Source of the DNA: Aspidiotus rigidus
Taxonomy: Eukaryota > Arthropoda > Insecta > Hemiptera > Diaspididae
Direction of reading: 5' to 3'
Assembly: GCA_035079385.1 (NCBI GenBank)
Contig: JAVHKY010000054.1
Location: 16,720,001-16,784,000, forward strand
DNA length: 64,000 nucleotides
Part shown: positions 1-13,049 of the stretch, piece by piece
Numbering within the stretch: the first letter of the stretch is position 1
Layout: each line of letters begins with the position of its first letter
The notes under the pieces: generated by a model
What the model was told of the DNA's origin: nothing
The model's database searches: none
Seen by the model: only the letters and a program-made list of their open reading frames with translations
Position numbers and translations under genes: made by a program

Positions 1-86
1 TTTATTTATTTATTTATTTATTTATTCTTTCTTTTGCTTTTTGTTTGTTTGTTTGTTTGTTTGTTTGTTTCTTTCTTTCTTTCTTT
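1..86. repeat. TTTA/TTTG/TTTC microsatellite
   Basis: Consecutive runs of TTTA, then TTTG, then TTTC tetranucleotides. It is a simple sequence repeat with no gene in it. Confidence 0.95.
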
Positions 87-1113
87 ATATGATAGGAAGG
101 ACTTGAAAATTTTGAATTCGTGTCATAATATATGATAATAGATTTTGAAAAATTGGTGTTTTCTCAATTCAGTTCCACACTATTCTAGAGGTCGAACTGA
201 TGGTGTTTTTTTTTTCTTTTTAAAACAGTGGTAACCCCAACAGGGCTGTAACATCATTACTAAAACAAATTCAACCCATAAAACAGGTTCCCTGTGTTCC
301 TCGTTTGACATTGTTAAGGAAGCCTCAATTTTAAAATTGTCGTCCACTGCCGTCCAATATGATTCGTACCATGGTGGAATCTATAAATTTCAGCACCTTT
401 ATGGTGTCTACTTTGCCATCTACGTTCCATGAGTCCAATGTTTCCAACCTTTTGATTCGAGGCAGGGTCAAATTTATCACAAAGCCCCCGTTTCTCATAC
501 TTGAAATCCTTGTTTTAGCAACTCAGTCTTTAATAGAAATCTTGCTTCTTTGCAATACCTCATATTTCGAGCTTAGCTAAGTACTAAAAAGAATACGGGA
601 GAATGTCTTTCTAGTCAAATCGTTGTTGTGACCAGACAAAGAATTGACAGTACTTCTTTTGACAAAATTAGACCTGATAGTCATATAAGATTCTAAGGTC
701 ATAAACGTAGAACCTGTTCTTTAGTTGTATCAGAACTCGCAGATATTATTCAAAGCTGGGTAAGATTTTTGGAGCATGGCTCTCCGAGAGTATACGCTTT
801 TGATTTTGATTAGGCGGCAACATGACTCATCGACCCGGTCGTATGTACACATCTTATTCGACACCATCAATATCGCATAAAAAACTTTAATTCAAAATTT
901 TCTGATCAAAAAAATATCTATTTACAACCAGGCTTCACAATTAGAAAATGACTTATACAGGTGGTAATCTCATAGAGGAATGCGCAAAAAAAGACAGAAA
1001 TAGGCAGCAAAGAAAGCAAAGGCAAAAAATGTTTACATAGATGGTGCATGATCTAAGAATGATTATAAGTGGAAGATCAAAGATAACAATTTTTTCCCCA
1101 TTTCAATAATAAT

Positions 1114-3242
1114 TTAGTTACAGTTTTGATTTTCCAAGACAGAGGATTCCAATTGTACTTGACCAGTAGAACTTGTTGCACGAGTAGTGTAAAGGAAAGG
1201 AAACTGCTCAAATATAAACCTTCTTTTGCAGCAGCCCTCGATAACTTTAATAATTTTTCTCGAAGTCAACCACTTCGCTGAGCATGCATTATTTAGGAGG
1301 TTTCTCACATATTTCATTCCTGTAGACAGCTGTGAATACAAATATGTGAGGAAATTAATATCGTCATTAGAATTAAACATTTTTTAAAACTCAAAAAGGT
1401 TCATGCATTTCTTCTCTGATTGATAGATAAGGGGCAGGCTCAAAAATTTGAGGAGGAGGACTTGCAAAATGTTGAGCTTTGAACTCCAGGATGATTCCGA
1501 GCTGAACCTCCATAGATGTAGGACTTGAGAAAATTCAACGTCTGAGCCGTAATGATTGGTACAGGGGAAAATGGGTGGATGTCCACATAGAACGATTTGG
1601 AGAAACGGTTATTTCTCAATGGCGCCTTGGATCCAATTATACAGATTCTTTCTTATGGGCATTCACCTTCTTTCCCTGTTCTATGGAGGAGGTGTAGAAG
1701 AATTCACCCATGGACAAGCAACTTGAAAGAATTTCGTCCTTTACTCCTATAGGACTTGGCAACTGCACTGTTGAAAGAAAGACTTGAAATAATTTTAAGC
1801 TAATACAAGGACTGGTAATGCAGCAGTGAAATTATTGAAAGCAGAAAAATTTCCCGATTCCTTAAGGATGAAATCGTTGACTACGTACGCGCAAAACGCG
1901 CCGGCGCCGCTGTCCATCGACAATTATGCATAGATGTGGTTGCTTGCAGGAAGACTGTCTGAATTCAAAATAAAAAAACTTGACTATTTTGGACGGATAT
2001 GTTTACATTGACTGCATAAATGTAGCATCACCAGTTCATACTAAATAGTCGAAGATCCCTGGAGGGGTTGGAAAATTTTGAACGAGGAGCTCGTACTAGA
2101 GTAGTATTTGAGGAAAATTTTTGCCTCTGGAACATTCTTTTTCAAGTAGTGGGATACTTTGTTCTTCTATAAATGTGGGTCATGGAGAAATTTCAACGTC
2201 TGAGCCTTATATCTGAAAAAGGGAACCTGAGACAAATTTCACCCTTCAAACTTCCGACTTCCCGTTATAATCTTTCCAAGTCTTTATGTATAATTCGGAA
2301 AAAAAATTCTTTAATATTGAGTGAATCCTATGTTTATGTTGGTAGCTGTTACTTACGTAATAATAATCATAATAACAATGACGGGTGTATTCGGTCATAA
2401 CTTTTATATAACAAGGATTCTTTTTCTTGACATCTTTCTCCATTTTCGTGAGGAAATCCTTCTTATCCTCTTCGTACAGAGAAAGTACATTTACAAAATG
2501 TCGGTATATCATTTTACGTCGCTCCAGATGCTATATGAACAAAAATCAATTATTTATACGGTTGTAAAGTTCTAGACACGCACCAATCATGAGTGAAATA
2601 AAGAAAGGTAGTAATTACGGTCGGATATCGTTTCCCTTCCATACTATAGTAAATTTTGGTAGTTGATTTTGTGGGCCTTTTCCTAGCCAGAGTGTAAGGT
2701 TTATTTTTACGCGTCTGCCTCTGACTGTATTCGTCTTTCTTAGTAGAGTAAATTGTTTCACGTGGAACATATGTTGCTCTCAGCATGGCGACGTCGAAGT
2801 GTAAAGATCTCAATCCTGATTTAGAAAGTGTGAGCTGCGTTTGTTGGGTAGAATTTGGTACGAATAGGTCGGAAAGACGTAAAATAACACGTACTTTTAG
2901 ATTCGTTCACTGAAATTCTGAAAGGCCGCCTCCGTTTTTTTCTCGAATTTAGAGTCGTCGTGTTATGAAATCCAGTAAAATAACTCGTACTTCTAGATTC
3001 ATTCGCTAAATTTCTGAAATTCGTCTGTTTTTTTCTCGAATTTAGGGTCGTCGTGTTTTGAAATCCAACTAAGTAGTAACAAGAAAAATTCCAGTAATCA
3101 TACACCTCGAAGTAGAATTCATCTCTGAGTCAGAAAAATCAGAATGAAGTAGGTAAGGTATATATTCCTTATTTCTTCATAGCTTACCGATTTCAGTGAT
3201 ATAAATGACTACCATAATACTGGTGGTCAAAACTATTCTCAT
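1114..3242 (-). CDS. Gene A: secreted cysteine-framework family protein, 289 aa, five exons
   Basis: Exons on the minus strand: 3242-3188, 3122-2895, 2815-2619, 2530-2357, 1329-1114 (stop). Intron phases are 1,1,0,0 and all introns are GT-AG. Residues 1-18 form a hydrophobic signal-like segment starting MRIVLTTSIM. Exon 2 (residues 20-94) is twice the length seen in paralogues and carries an internal duplication of about 37 residues built on NTTTLNSRKK. Exon 3 (96-160) has ATYVPRE and KSTTKIYY. Exon 4 (161-218) starts HLERRKMIY and has C200 and C212. Exon 5 has C234 and C251-C252, with a C-terminal tail about 20 residues longer than in the other copies. The start was chosen because it gives a signal peptide and the same exon 1 phase as genes B to E. 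Function is unknown. The exon 2 acceptor (CAGAG) is the least certain join. Intron 4 (1027 bp) holds repeat sequence. Confidence 0.8.
2880..3085 (-). repeat. Two tandem copies of a ~110 bp unit inside exon 2 of gene A
   Basis: Two near-identical units lie side by side (about 2880-2990 and 2991-3085). Each contains TTTTTTCTCGAATTTAG and a GTCGTCGTGTT block. In the gene A frame they encode repeats of the NTTTLNSRKK...NES(R/K)ST type. The unit length leaves the frame open, so the duplication lengthens the protein without breaking it. Confidence 0.8.
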
Positions 3243-4672
3243 ACCGTACTAGATATACATTTTACAGAGTAAAATCAAGAATCATTTATTCAGAGTTAAC
3301 GTCCTCTTTTCCTCCATGATTCATTACTATCTATCTTCAATTGAGCTGAATAATCTAAGAATATCAATGCCGGATTCAACTTGCAATTAATTGATAACGA
3401 ATGATAAATGGAAAGATGATTACGACGAAGTGAAAAACAGAAAGAAGCTGTTAGCCGTTAAGTCGAATTTGTCTCTGAAAATCACTCTCATTAAATCCTA
3501 AATCTCTAGCCTATTTCAATTCCTCTAAAAACTTTCAAATCAATGAATGCTCCATGCTACCTTATTTTTTCAATGATTTTTCGTCAACCTTTATAGCCAT
3601 TATGATCCAACATCAGCCCATAATTCTGATTCCCAAGCACGTTTTTGCATACGTAAATAATATTCAAATCGGAATGACTTGAACTGCCGATTTTTGAGGA
3701 CCGGTCTCATGACGCCACACTGAATAGAAACCACGTCAAAAATGAAACTTCAACTTGTCTTAACATAGCATAAACTGACACAGTTTTTGCTTTTTGAAAA
3801 ATAAAGCATTATGTAAACCATCCTTGATGTACCTATTTTAATTGAGTGGATGAGTGTAGCTTGAGCAAGTAAAACCTTCCAGCATCGGAAAACCTCGTTC
3901 AGTTTGGGCTTTTACTGATACTCATTATCCTCAGGAAAAATGCATAGCAGTACTACCATTTTATTTTGAATCCAGAAAATTGGGTTTAATCCGAGAAAGC
4001 AAAGCCATCGAGCTCTCTTAAGGATATTGATCAGCATGCTTATAATGCCTTGTCTGACTTGTTCTAGTGGGTCGGAAAAAGGTACGAGCCTTTGTAGCGA
4101 CCTATCCGTTTCTGTGACTATGCTACTCGCAGATAAAATACGCATTCACGCGTACTTAATAAGATGTTGACGTACGATCATCACTCGATCGAGCAGTAAA
4201 GCCTAACGATTTTTCAAATCCTAGGTCCTCAATGAATAATCAGGATCGGAGTGTGGTTGTATGCGAAGAAAGACTGGTTAAAATTTACAATACTCTATCG
4301 CAGTGGAGATTCAGAAAAGCAAGACGGTGTAGTGGGCTAGGTTGAGGTTTGCAGACGAGCTCCTGAAAGTGATCAGGTAGCTTACTTTTGCTGCGCATCA
4401 CAATTCACGATGTGACAATCTTTAAGGTGTTTTAGGCTAATGATGAAACTAGTTTCGGTAAAAAATCAGATGGGGGCGAAGTTGACGAATGTATGTCGAA
4501 AAATTCTCGATTTCCAGCTGATTAATTCAACCCTGCCTCGAATTTAGTGTGGATGCCAAACGTTTGCCAAATAAAAGAAACTTGGTGTACAAAAATCTTA
4601 ATTTCTTTATCTCGTCTTCGAGCACCTTAGAAATGATGAAAAATAATACTGATGTATTTTAACCATAAAATA
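3243..4672. other. Spacer between genes B and A
   Basis: About 1.4 kb of AT-rich sequence. The promoter of gene A should lie in its left part. The 77-codon minus ORF at 3912-4145 has no recognisable motif or splice context, and I see no other gene. Confidence 0.5.
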
Positions 4673-5936
4673 CTATCTCTTAGGCTTATCCAATTCATAC
4701 GGCAAATATTTAAATCTCTTTTTGCAGCAATTTTCCAAAATACGTACTATTTTCTTAGTATTTAACCATTCTGCCTTACAAGCTCGAGCTAAGAGATTCT
4801 TCACATACTTCATACCCGTATGTAGCTGAAAAATACCAAATCCAGAATTACTCAATGAAATTAATATGAGGTTAGGTTCACAATACTTCGTCGTTACCGC
4901 TTACGTAATAGTGATCATAGAGGCAGTGGCTCATGAAAGAGCTGACTGCTTCTAAATAACAATTATCCGCTCTTTTGGGTGCCTCACTTATATTGGCGAA
5001 AAATTTTTTCTTCTCGTCGTTAAAGTCCGAAAATATATCTATTAAACGTAAATATTGATTTTTACGTCTCTCTATTCGCTGAAAAAAATAAGAAAAAATT
5101 ATTTTCTTCTCACACTTTCTATAGTGAATTTATTAAAATGAATCTCCTTACTGATGGTGTGGTTTTTTTGCTCTTGTAAACTATTTTCGTAGTTGATTTG
5201 GTCAACAGTGAAACGCTGCGCGGCCGGTAAGTACCACGTTTGCGTCGTTGGTCATACTTTGAAAGAGTCGTTATAAGATTTTCTCGAGGCACGTAGGTTG
5301 CTACAAATTTGTCTACATCGGATCGTAGGGAGCGTAATCCTGGCCAATAAAATATTTTGGTCATGATTTAGCGTACATACATTAATTAAAATTAAAAATT
5401 TTGGAAATACACACACTTTTAATTTGTGTCCTCCTGACCAATAAAGTGGAAGATTTTATCTTTGTATCAAAATCCTTCGGCGCATTTGATTTATTTCCTC
5501 TTCTTGAAATTGACACTGCTAAAAAAAAATACCTGTCATTTGTAGTCATAGGAATTTTATAAGACAGAATATCTTAAAGGCGTCTATGAAATTTTGATTT
5601 GTTTTCTACGCGGTGAGGTCGGTTGCTTTTACAAATATCCGTAAAGAGGATGCACCATTCATAGTAAAAAATTCGTTCGTTGCGCACTTTGTATAAATTT
5701 GAATGAGAAGTATCTCACTTAGGTAAGGAAATTAGATTTTGTCAAGTCAGTTCCACAATATTGAATGAAAGCATTCGGTAGCGTTAGTTACTGATATTAC
5801 AGTTTTCCCAAAGACTAATTTGCGTACCTAAGTAAGGTCACTCTTCATTATTGAGCCAACCTTTCTTCACAACCTTACCCATTCTATCAAAGTGCATGAA
5901 CAAAATAAGGAAGCATACTCGTAAAATACGTTTCAT
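4673..5936 (-). CDS. Gene B: secreted cysteine-framework family protein, 224 aa, five exons
   Basis: Exons: 5936-5879, 5518-5417, 5339-5152, 5078-4905, 4825-4673. Phases are 1,1,0,0. Residues 1-19 are a signal peptide (MKRILRVCFLILFM...). Exon 2 (33 codons) ends in the basic RRTQIK, and the exon 2/3 join creates a KR dibasic followed by LRSLRSDVDKFVATYVPREN. KSTTKIVY is in exon 3. Exon 4 begins RIERRKNQY and holds C156 and C168 in CYLEAVSSFMSHC. Exon 5 begins LHTGMKYVKNLL and holds C190 and C207-C208. The exons downstream of intron 1 span only about 850 bp, making this the most compact copy along with E. Closest in sequence to gene A (shared LRSL, VPRE, TGMKYV). The reading frame has no lesions. 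Function is unknown; secretion is inferred from the N-terminus. Confidence 0.85.
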
Positions 5937-8436
5937 ACTTTGCACAAAACTTGAAGGAAAAAATTAAGTAATTTAGGCGACTCAACCGTCAATAGCATTT
6001 TGCTACAAAGAATACTCAACACACACTTTTCTATGCTGCATCTCAGTGTTGGTTAAATTAAGACGCGGAATTTTCCGCCAATTGAAGTTGATTACGTATT
6101 CGAACGTCATCTTTATTCACGTTCATAGTAGAGTAGATAATCTCACACTTTCGATCTCTGGACATAAGGAATATACCATGGTAAAAAAAACGTATAGAGT
6201 GAGTTTTAGATATTCTATAAAAAGTTTAATCAAGTACAGTATCAGCCTCGAAGTAATCTCATTGTTCGCGAACTATTCCCAACCCCCTGTACTATAAAGA
6301 GTGAGCAATATTTCAGCAAGAGACTCAGAAACTGTTCAGAAATTTTACTCAGCATAACCTAATTTAGAAACGTTCGAAAATTTTGTGCCTAGCGTGACGT
6401 CATCATGGAATTCACAAACATTTTGACTTCAGCACGGACCTATTTGAGAAACTTCTAAAAATTTCAAGTAACAAATTACGGGAAGGAGAGAAAATACGAA
6501 AAAATATTGATTCAAAAGTAGGGGGGAAGTTGGTACAACCGCTTTCTGCTGTCACCGCACTCAAGGCAATGACCTGATTTTTTTCTAGGCACAAGGGTTA
6601 CACGCAGACATTTCTCAACAGAGATGAGTTGCAGTATTGGAGACGGCTACTGAAATTATAGATGACTATCGTTATCGGAGAGAGCTATTACTATATCAGA
6701 AATGGTAATCAACATCAAAGATAGATACTGCAGTCAGGTAATTATAAAAGCTGGTATAAGTCGGAGATGGCCATCGGCATCACGATATTAGAATGGGTAC
6801 CTTTATTGGAAATGGTTACCGATGGCTATCAATATCACAGATAGCTAGGTATACGTGTATCAGGAATTTCTATCTATATCAGAGAGGGCTACCAGCATCA
6901 GAGTCGGCCATAGGTATCAAAAATAGTTCCCGGTATCCCTAATGGTCATTGGTGTAATTAATTTTCATTTTACCTCGTTTCACATAGCCTACAACAACCG
7001 ACTCCAGTAAAGACGTAGTGCCACTATGGTCGTCACAATGGTTTTTGCGCTGTAATTGATTACATTTTTGTGTACTTTGAAATCTCTACTCGGGCCATAT
7101 TTTAGATCATGTGGGCCGGAAGTTGCCCATGCCAGTATTATCTGTATAAAGATCAAAAGCGGTGTAACGAAATGTCATAAACTCATGGTTCAGATCAAAT
7201 TTCTTATTCAAACTGTAGGCTAGCTTTCTCTTGCGAGCTTACTTTCTGTGTTAATAAGTACGTTGGATTAGTCAACAGAAACGGATGTTTAAAGGAGGAT
7301 AAAAATCCAAATATTAAAGAAGAATGAGCCTCCGTTTATAATCGGTCCTCTCTTTTCACACTGGGGAGAGCACTTAGCTTGCCTTTTTGAGCAGAAGATT
7401 ATGGTATGACCCAATAGACCAATTCCCTGTGACGTCAACATCTTGAATTTCGGTTGAATGTTTGTTCTCTGCTGCTGGCTTCGAGGCAGCAATACACACA
7501 GAACGTATCGATCATTCACTAGTATTCAAAAACGAGAAGTAAGTTAGCAATCGAAGCTACATATTTAAATTCTGCAGAACTTCTCAAAATAGAGATCTCT
7601 AATAGGTACATAAGAAACATATTGTTTTTAAATATCTGTATGTGACTGAATAGTTTCCTGTGTATTCTTATGGAAATCGATATCATGATTATGGCCGTAC
7701 TTCGACTCACTATCGCAGTATCGCTCACTATTAGCAACACTGTGTCGTCACCGAGGAATCGGTCTATTGGGAGCCAGAAAGCTCATTCCTGAAAGTCAAT
7801 ATCGTTGACGATAACGCTCTGCACATTTATGAAGATCAATAAGTCGGGAGAGCTTCTGCATAGCTTCAGGCTCGCATGATTCACCTGTAAGGGCTTTGCT
7901 AGGAGCGCTACTTTCCATGCTACACTCGAAGGTGATGGTTTATATAATAGTCCCATATAAATAACACAGGAATGGTTTTTTAAAAGTTTCTCACTACTTA
8001 ATATGTCAATCAATTTTAAAAAATGAGGTATACAAAAGCTGGAACCGAGTCTACTCTAACAATTTCAAAACTCATTTAGGGCTTTCCATTTGAATTTTAC
8101 AATAAAAAAGGGCAAAAAGGAAATACGTTGTATACTCATTATCACTCATCATCACCTTTGAGTGCGAGCTTTGGAGAAATTCCGTATAGTAGCGCATACT
8201 CCGCCTTTATTGACGAATAGCCACCGGGCCTCGGGCTCTCACCAAACAGGGGCTCAACACACCTGTAGTTGAATTATATTTCTCTCCTCAGAAAACTGAT
8301 AATCACTGCTAATTATCAAACTTTTCTTTTCTTATGAGGAATATTGGACCTTTACTATGTATTCCTTTGGCCCCTGAAGATAAATCTTCTAGGTCCGGGC
8401 CTATAGCTTTCTTTCTCCCACTTCCCTTATTGCTCC
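5937..8436. other. Spacer between genes C and B, with a degenerate short repeat
   Basis: No gene recognised in 2.5 kb. From about 6620 to 6960 a degenerate unit of roughly 25-30 bp recurs (variants of GGCTATC and TATCAGAGA), looking like an old minisatellite. The short ORFs at 6046, 6412, 7289, 7519 and 7783 show no motif, splice context or paralogue. Confidence 0.5.
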
Positions 8437-8444
8437 GATTATGA

Positions 8445-9081
8445 CAGTGTTTCTCAACCAGTGTGCCGCGGCACACTACTGTGACTCAAGCCCACGAGTT
8501 TTGATCGAAAACATAAATTAACACTAAAAAAAGAATTGCTAATTTTTTTTATTTACTCGAAAAAGTAATCATAAGCGCGACCTATCTGACTGATATGTTC
8601 CAGCTTTTGAATGTCATCAATTTTCGTAACAATTTTTTAAACTGGAGTCTAAACCTGCACCGAATATCATAAAACTCAAAAATTTTGTGCGACGTGGCCC
8701 AAATGCAGATCTTATTTCATTTTTCCTCTCAAACTTTAAAGATAGGAGAGCTCAGGGGGCTCCCCAGTGAATTCAAGAAACATCCAGACCTTTTTGCGTG
8801 TATTGGTGGCAGAACTTAAAATTTTCTCAAGTTATGGCGGACGGTCAAAGCTCTCATTTCTCGAAATACAGAAAAGGAAAGAAGCCTGAGGCCTCATATG
8901 GCCTTCTCGCACGGTCACAAATCCTGAAATTAGGAGGAGGAAATCATTTACGAGTATGGAGACATGAAAATATCAAAACGCTGAAAAACTTTGGACCCAA
9001 AGTTTTTGAATTATGCTGTGCCGCAGGAATATTGTCTCATGGAAAAATGTGCCGCAATGTAAGGAAGGTTGAGAAACACTG
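8445..9081. mobile_element. hAT-like nonautonomous element with TIRs and 8-bp target duplication
   Basis: The element starts CAGTGTTTCTCAACC and ends GAGAAACACTG, as in hAT family termini. It is flanked by GATTATGA (8437-8444) and GATTAGGA (9082-9089), an 8-bp target duplication with one mismatch. Just inside the left terminus is GTGTGCCGCGGCACAC. Length is 637 bp. A second copy lies inverted at 55173-55806. The 105-codon ORF inside is not a recognisable transposase. Confidence 0.85.
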
Positions 9082-9342
9082 GATTAGGACGTCTGAAAAT
9101 AAGTTTGGGGTGTGAGATTTTTGGGGGGGTCAACTTAAGTATGAAAATTTCAATCGGTAACGGAAAGTTTTTTCTCTTTCTTCTTCAATATAATAATTTA
9201 AATTTATTAGATCATAAACAACTCTGGATATTCATCAAGTTTTGAGAAGCTGCATCACGTCCGGTATCTAGTTTTCGAATGAGTGATAAACTTTATTTAA
9301 TTTATTTATAATACCTTGATTATTTTACTTTTACTAGAGTTT

Positions 9343-11055
9343 TTACAATGGAAGCGTAGCGTATTTGAAATTAAACCTTTTCCGACAGCAACTATGAATT
9401 GCAGATTCAATTTTACTTTTTGTTAACCATTCTGCCGAGCAAGCTTGAGCTAATAAATTCTTTATTTGGGACATCCCTGCGTTTCTCTGTGAATGAATAT
9501 AAATAAATTAATACTCGATGTAAATCAGTTTATACAGGACTACAGTATAATAACCAAACGTTCTGTTTAACTAAAAGTAGCAACAAAAATATGCAACGAA
9601 ACCCGAATGAAAATATTGATATAATTCTATTCAGTATTAGTAAAAGCTTGGGAAAGTCATTGAGTTTGACGCCTCAGCTAACTCATCCCTCCGATATTTT
9701 CGAGTAAGAAGTTTCGACTTGAGATCTAATGATCCCGTCCCTACATAACAGAAGGAGTGGTATAAAACACTTAATGGAAGGAATGTTGAGGGAGCCGGTG
9801 TTAGCAAGGTAGATTTTATTAAATCGAGAAATAGGTACGCAGAGAATCCCAACCTCCAGGAGTATTTGACCAGTTTTCGTGGTTGGTCAGGCGCGAGGGT
9901 GACAAGTTTTAAAAAAAAGAATGATATGATTAGCCAATTGCTCTTGAACGCTGTCTCGAGCCATACTTGGTGACTACAGAGGCCGCAAGTGGCCCGCGGG
10001 TCACTAATTGAATAGGCCCGCCGATTGTATGCCCTACGAGACTTGAAAAAATACAAAACCCAAAAAGATATGCCAACTCTTCGATAATGAACTCACGTGA
10101 TAATGATAATAAAAGCAATTTTCCATAAAACAACTGTGAGCTTCCAAGTAACAGACCGAATTTTTTTTAGGAGGTTTTTCTGTATTTGTCAGCACTTCTT
10201 GTCTCTCGTCCTTGTATTCTGCCAACACGCGTGCCAACTGCCAGTAAATCATCTTACGTCTCTCCGAGTTCTAAGAAAATAAATAGCACATCAAATTACT
10301 GGTACGGCCAACCGAGACAATATTTTGACTACAAAAAAAGCTCACTTTTGGATAACTTCTTTTTCTTTCATACGTTTTCGTCGAGGTCATCTTCGTTCTT
10401 CTTCGCATTTTATACGTTCTCCCGGTCGGCCTATGTTTTATTCTTTTACTTATCCACTTTAATTGTACGGGAGTCTTGAACGTTTCACGTGGCGTGTAGG
10501 TTGCTACAAACTGAGCGACAGCTGAACGGAAATCGAGTAATTCTGAAGGAATAATGAGAGAATATGAAAATAAAAAGCAGGTAGGCCTACTCTAATAGAA
10601 AAAACCTCACTAATCTGTGTAGGTACGTACGCGTGACTTCGCTTCTGGATAATTTAAACTTCTTATACATGAAGTATGTACCTCTGCTACCTCTCGTAAC
10701 CTTTGATTTATATTGACTCGTCGGGGTTGTCGTCGTAGCTGGAAAAATTAGGTACTCATATCATCATGTCTCATCTGGAATATTCAAATTGTAGTATTTG
10801 TATCATTTCTGAAAAATTTGGTCTCAAGGGGAAGATGCGTTTTTTTATGCTCCAAACCCATGTTTCTATTATTTTGATGCGTTTAAATAATCAGAAAATT
10901 CACTTTTCCCAATAAAATAGACTATACTTTTGTTTGACTTATAAAACTAATTAACATTCTAAATAAAATTCTATATAGCTCTCACCAATTTGCGTGTCGT
11001 ACATATCAAATGAGTACATCAATACAACTACAATATAAAACAAAATAAGATTCAT
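9343..11055 (-). CDS. Gene C: secreted cysteine-framework family protein, 230 aa, five exons
   Basis: Exons: 11055-10986, 10738-10631, 10542-10346, 10270-10097, 9486-9343. Phases are 1,1,0,0. Residues 1-23 give a strong signal peptide (MNLILFYIVVVLMYSF...). Exon 2 is exactly 108 nt, as in D and E; it opens with a Thr-rich run and ends in FKLSRSEVT. Exon 3 has FVATYTPRETF and a very basic stretch (KMRRRTK). Exon 4 begins NSERRKMIYW with C165 and C177 plus an extra C172. Exon 5 begins RNAGMSQIKNLL and has C199 and C216-C217. The dibasic site at the exon 2/3 join of A, B and E is absent here (VTQLLDF). Intron 4 is 610 bp and contains a hAT-terminus-like GC-rich patch. No frame damage. Confidence 0.85.
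9960..10020 (-). mobile_element. Possible hAT terminus remnant in gene C intron 4
   Basis: The minus strand reads a GC-rich GACCCGCGGGCCACTTGCGG patch resembling the subterminal sequence of hAT elements. No partner terminus was found, so this is a remnant at most. The 139-codon ORF overlapping it (9637-10056) lies within the intron and is judged non-coding. Confidence 0.35.
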
Positions 11056-12511
11056 AATTCTGATTCATGACATAGGTAGATAGCCTATAGCTTAGTAAGT
11101 CTGACTGAATTTTCAGAATTGGACAATGATTGTCGAATTTATAAAGAGGCGCTGGGCGCAGGAGATAAGACCTTTTGTAATAATGATTAGTAGATAACAA
11201 CAAAACCAAAAAATATCGCGATTATGAATTATCTTTAATTGATGTAGGTACCTACAGACTGGTAATACTGAGTGAGACAGCTGTATTTCAAAATTCTACC
11301 GCGATAGCTTTAAAATTTACAAATAAAGGGAGAACAGAACTATCGTCACCTACATAATTTTATTTCACTCGTTTAGGCACGATGTTCCTCAATACCTAGT
11401 CTTGATCATGAGCTGATGGTGTGTTAACGATTATCTATGCTGGTCAGTACCTAAGATAAGTTTCTTCATTTCCTTATCATTGTTTGTCAGTCCACGTTAT
11501 TCTTATACAACTGACATTTTGAGCAACAAAAATTGCAATCGTGGAGTTCGAGAATACCCGAAAAAATACAAGAAAATTTGTATAAAGTCTTCCATTCACG
11601 TAAGGTCTACAACTGTATGGTACCTATTTCCAACATTAACGGCGACTCGTGCGGCAAAGTGCGGAAATTAATTATCCAAAACTGTCTTCAATCACCATAT
11701 TTCATCCTTTTCTTTTGTGACGTCATCAGTGTCATAAATGAATCATCAATTTAATTCATGATATAGGTAAATTGCCACTCCTAGGTACTCTTCATTCGAC
11801 TTTGAACCAGAATACAGAACCAAAATCCCAATACCTTTTGACTAAGTCGTACTTGTTGTTTTGTTTTTTGCTTTTTACTATACGAGCTCGTCAACTAGGT
11901 TTTGAAGGGCTATCAGTTTGAAGAAGGTAATTGTGCCTTGTGGAGAGTTCGTGAAGATTAAGGTAAGAAATAAGAGAGGCCCGTTGGGCAAGATTTTTAG
12001 GTATGTCGATTCACAATTGCGGCGCAGCGGCACAAGTACTTCACACTTCGGGTACTTTTGTGGAATATCAGCAGAACACTTGTGACGGTTCAGTAGACCA
12101 CGCCCACTTTACATAATGCCTGGAGATGACGTGCCATAAATGAGTCACATCAGCAGTATAATGCTGGGGCACAAGGTTCTTCAATTGTGATACTCATGCA
12201 TCAGTTCACAGACAATATTTGAAGGATCGTTTGTACAATGAGAAATTTTACAAACTTAATTGTGGAATCCTATCCGTTACACCTTTGTCATACGAGAGTT
12301 TTTTGATAAACACTTCTTCAGACCAGTTAGGTCACATGGCGTATAACTTGAGCGTCATACTGTCGTCAAATCACTATGGTAGAATATAGAGACTTCACAA
12401 ATGCCTCTGAAGAGCAGAAACAATTGCGTCACTTCCTCATAATCCAACCGTCACAACTGCTTCTCCTTTGTACCTGGATGTGTCTCAGTTGAACCGCATG
12501 GCACATACCGC
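11056..12511. other. Spacer upstream of gene C
   Basis: About 1.45 kb, AT-rich on the left. It should contain the gene C promoter. I see no coding pattern; ORFs at 11480 and 11533 overlap each other and lack splice or motif support. Confidence 0.5.
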
Positions 12512-12519
12512 TTCTACAC

Positions 12520-12988
12520 CAGGGCTGGGCTCAGATCGCGAAAATTTGATCTGGATCGCGAATCATCGGATTGCGCATCAATCATCGTCCATTGGAAACG
12601 ATCCGGATCACAGATCAGTAACATTTCTTTGCGATCCGACGCATCAATCAACTGCGGACCAGAACATTTGATTTGCGATCCGTGAGCGCGGAAAGAATTT
12701 TTAAATTCTAAATAGAGGGTTCTCTATGGAGAATGTGATTGTATTGCAGCTTGGAAAAATTATAAGGCTCTAGAGCTTTCCACTTTAATCTGGTGCGAGA
12801 AAAAAAAAAAACGCTATCTGCGCGGATCAAGGCAAACGATTTGGATCAAATCGACCATAAACGAAAAAATGATCCGGATCAATTGCGGACCATAAAGCGC
12901 CGCAAAAAAATGGTGCAAATACGGGTCACGGATCGCCAATTTTTGATCCATGATCCGTGATCCGCGATCCGATCCGTACCCAGCCCTG
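12520..12988. mobile_element. MITE with CAGGGCTGGG termini and GATCCG-rich interior
   Basis: Begins CAGGGCTGGGCTCAGATCGC and ends GATCCGTACCCAGCCCTG, an inverted terminal repeat. The interior repeats GATCCGGATC-like palindromes many times. The flanks TTCTACAC and TTCTTTAT match only partly, so an 8-bp target duplication is weak. No transposase. Confidence 0.7.
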
Positions 12989-13049
12989 TTCTTTATACAT
13001 CTGTAAGTTCCACCTATGTTCCAACCACAAAATGTTCTTCACTTATGAA

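Noticed and set aside
9637..10056. 139-codon minus ORF
   Set aside because: Lies in gene C intron 4 and covers a hAT-like GC-rich patch; no motif, and its right end overlaps the real exon in another frame.
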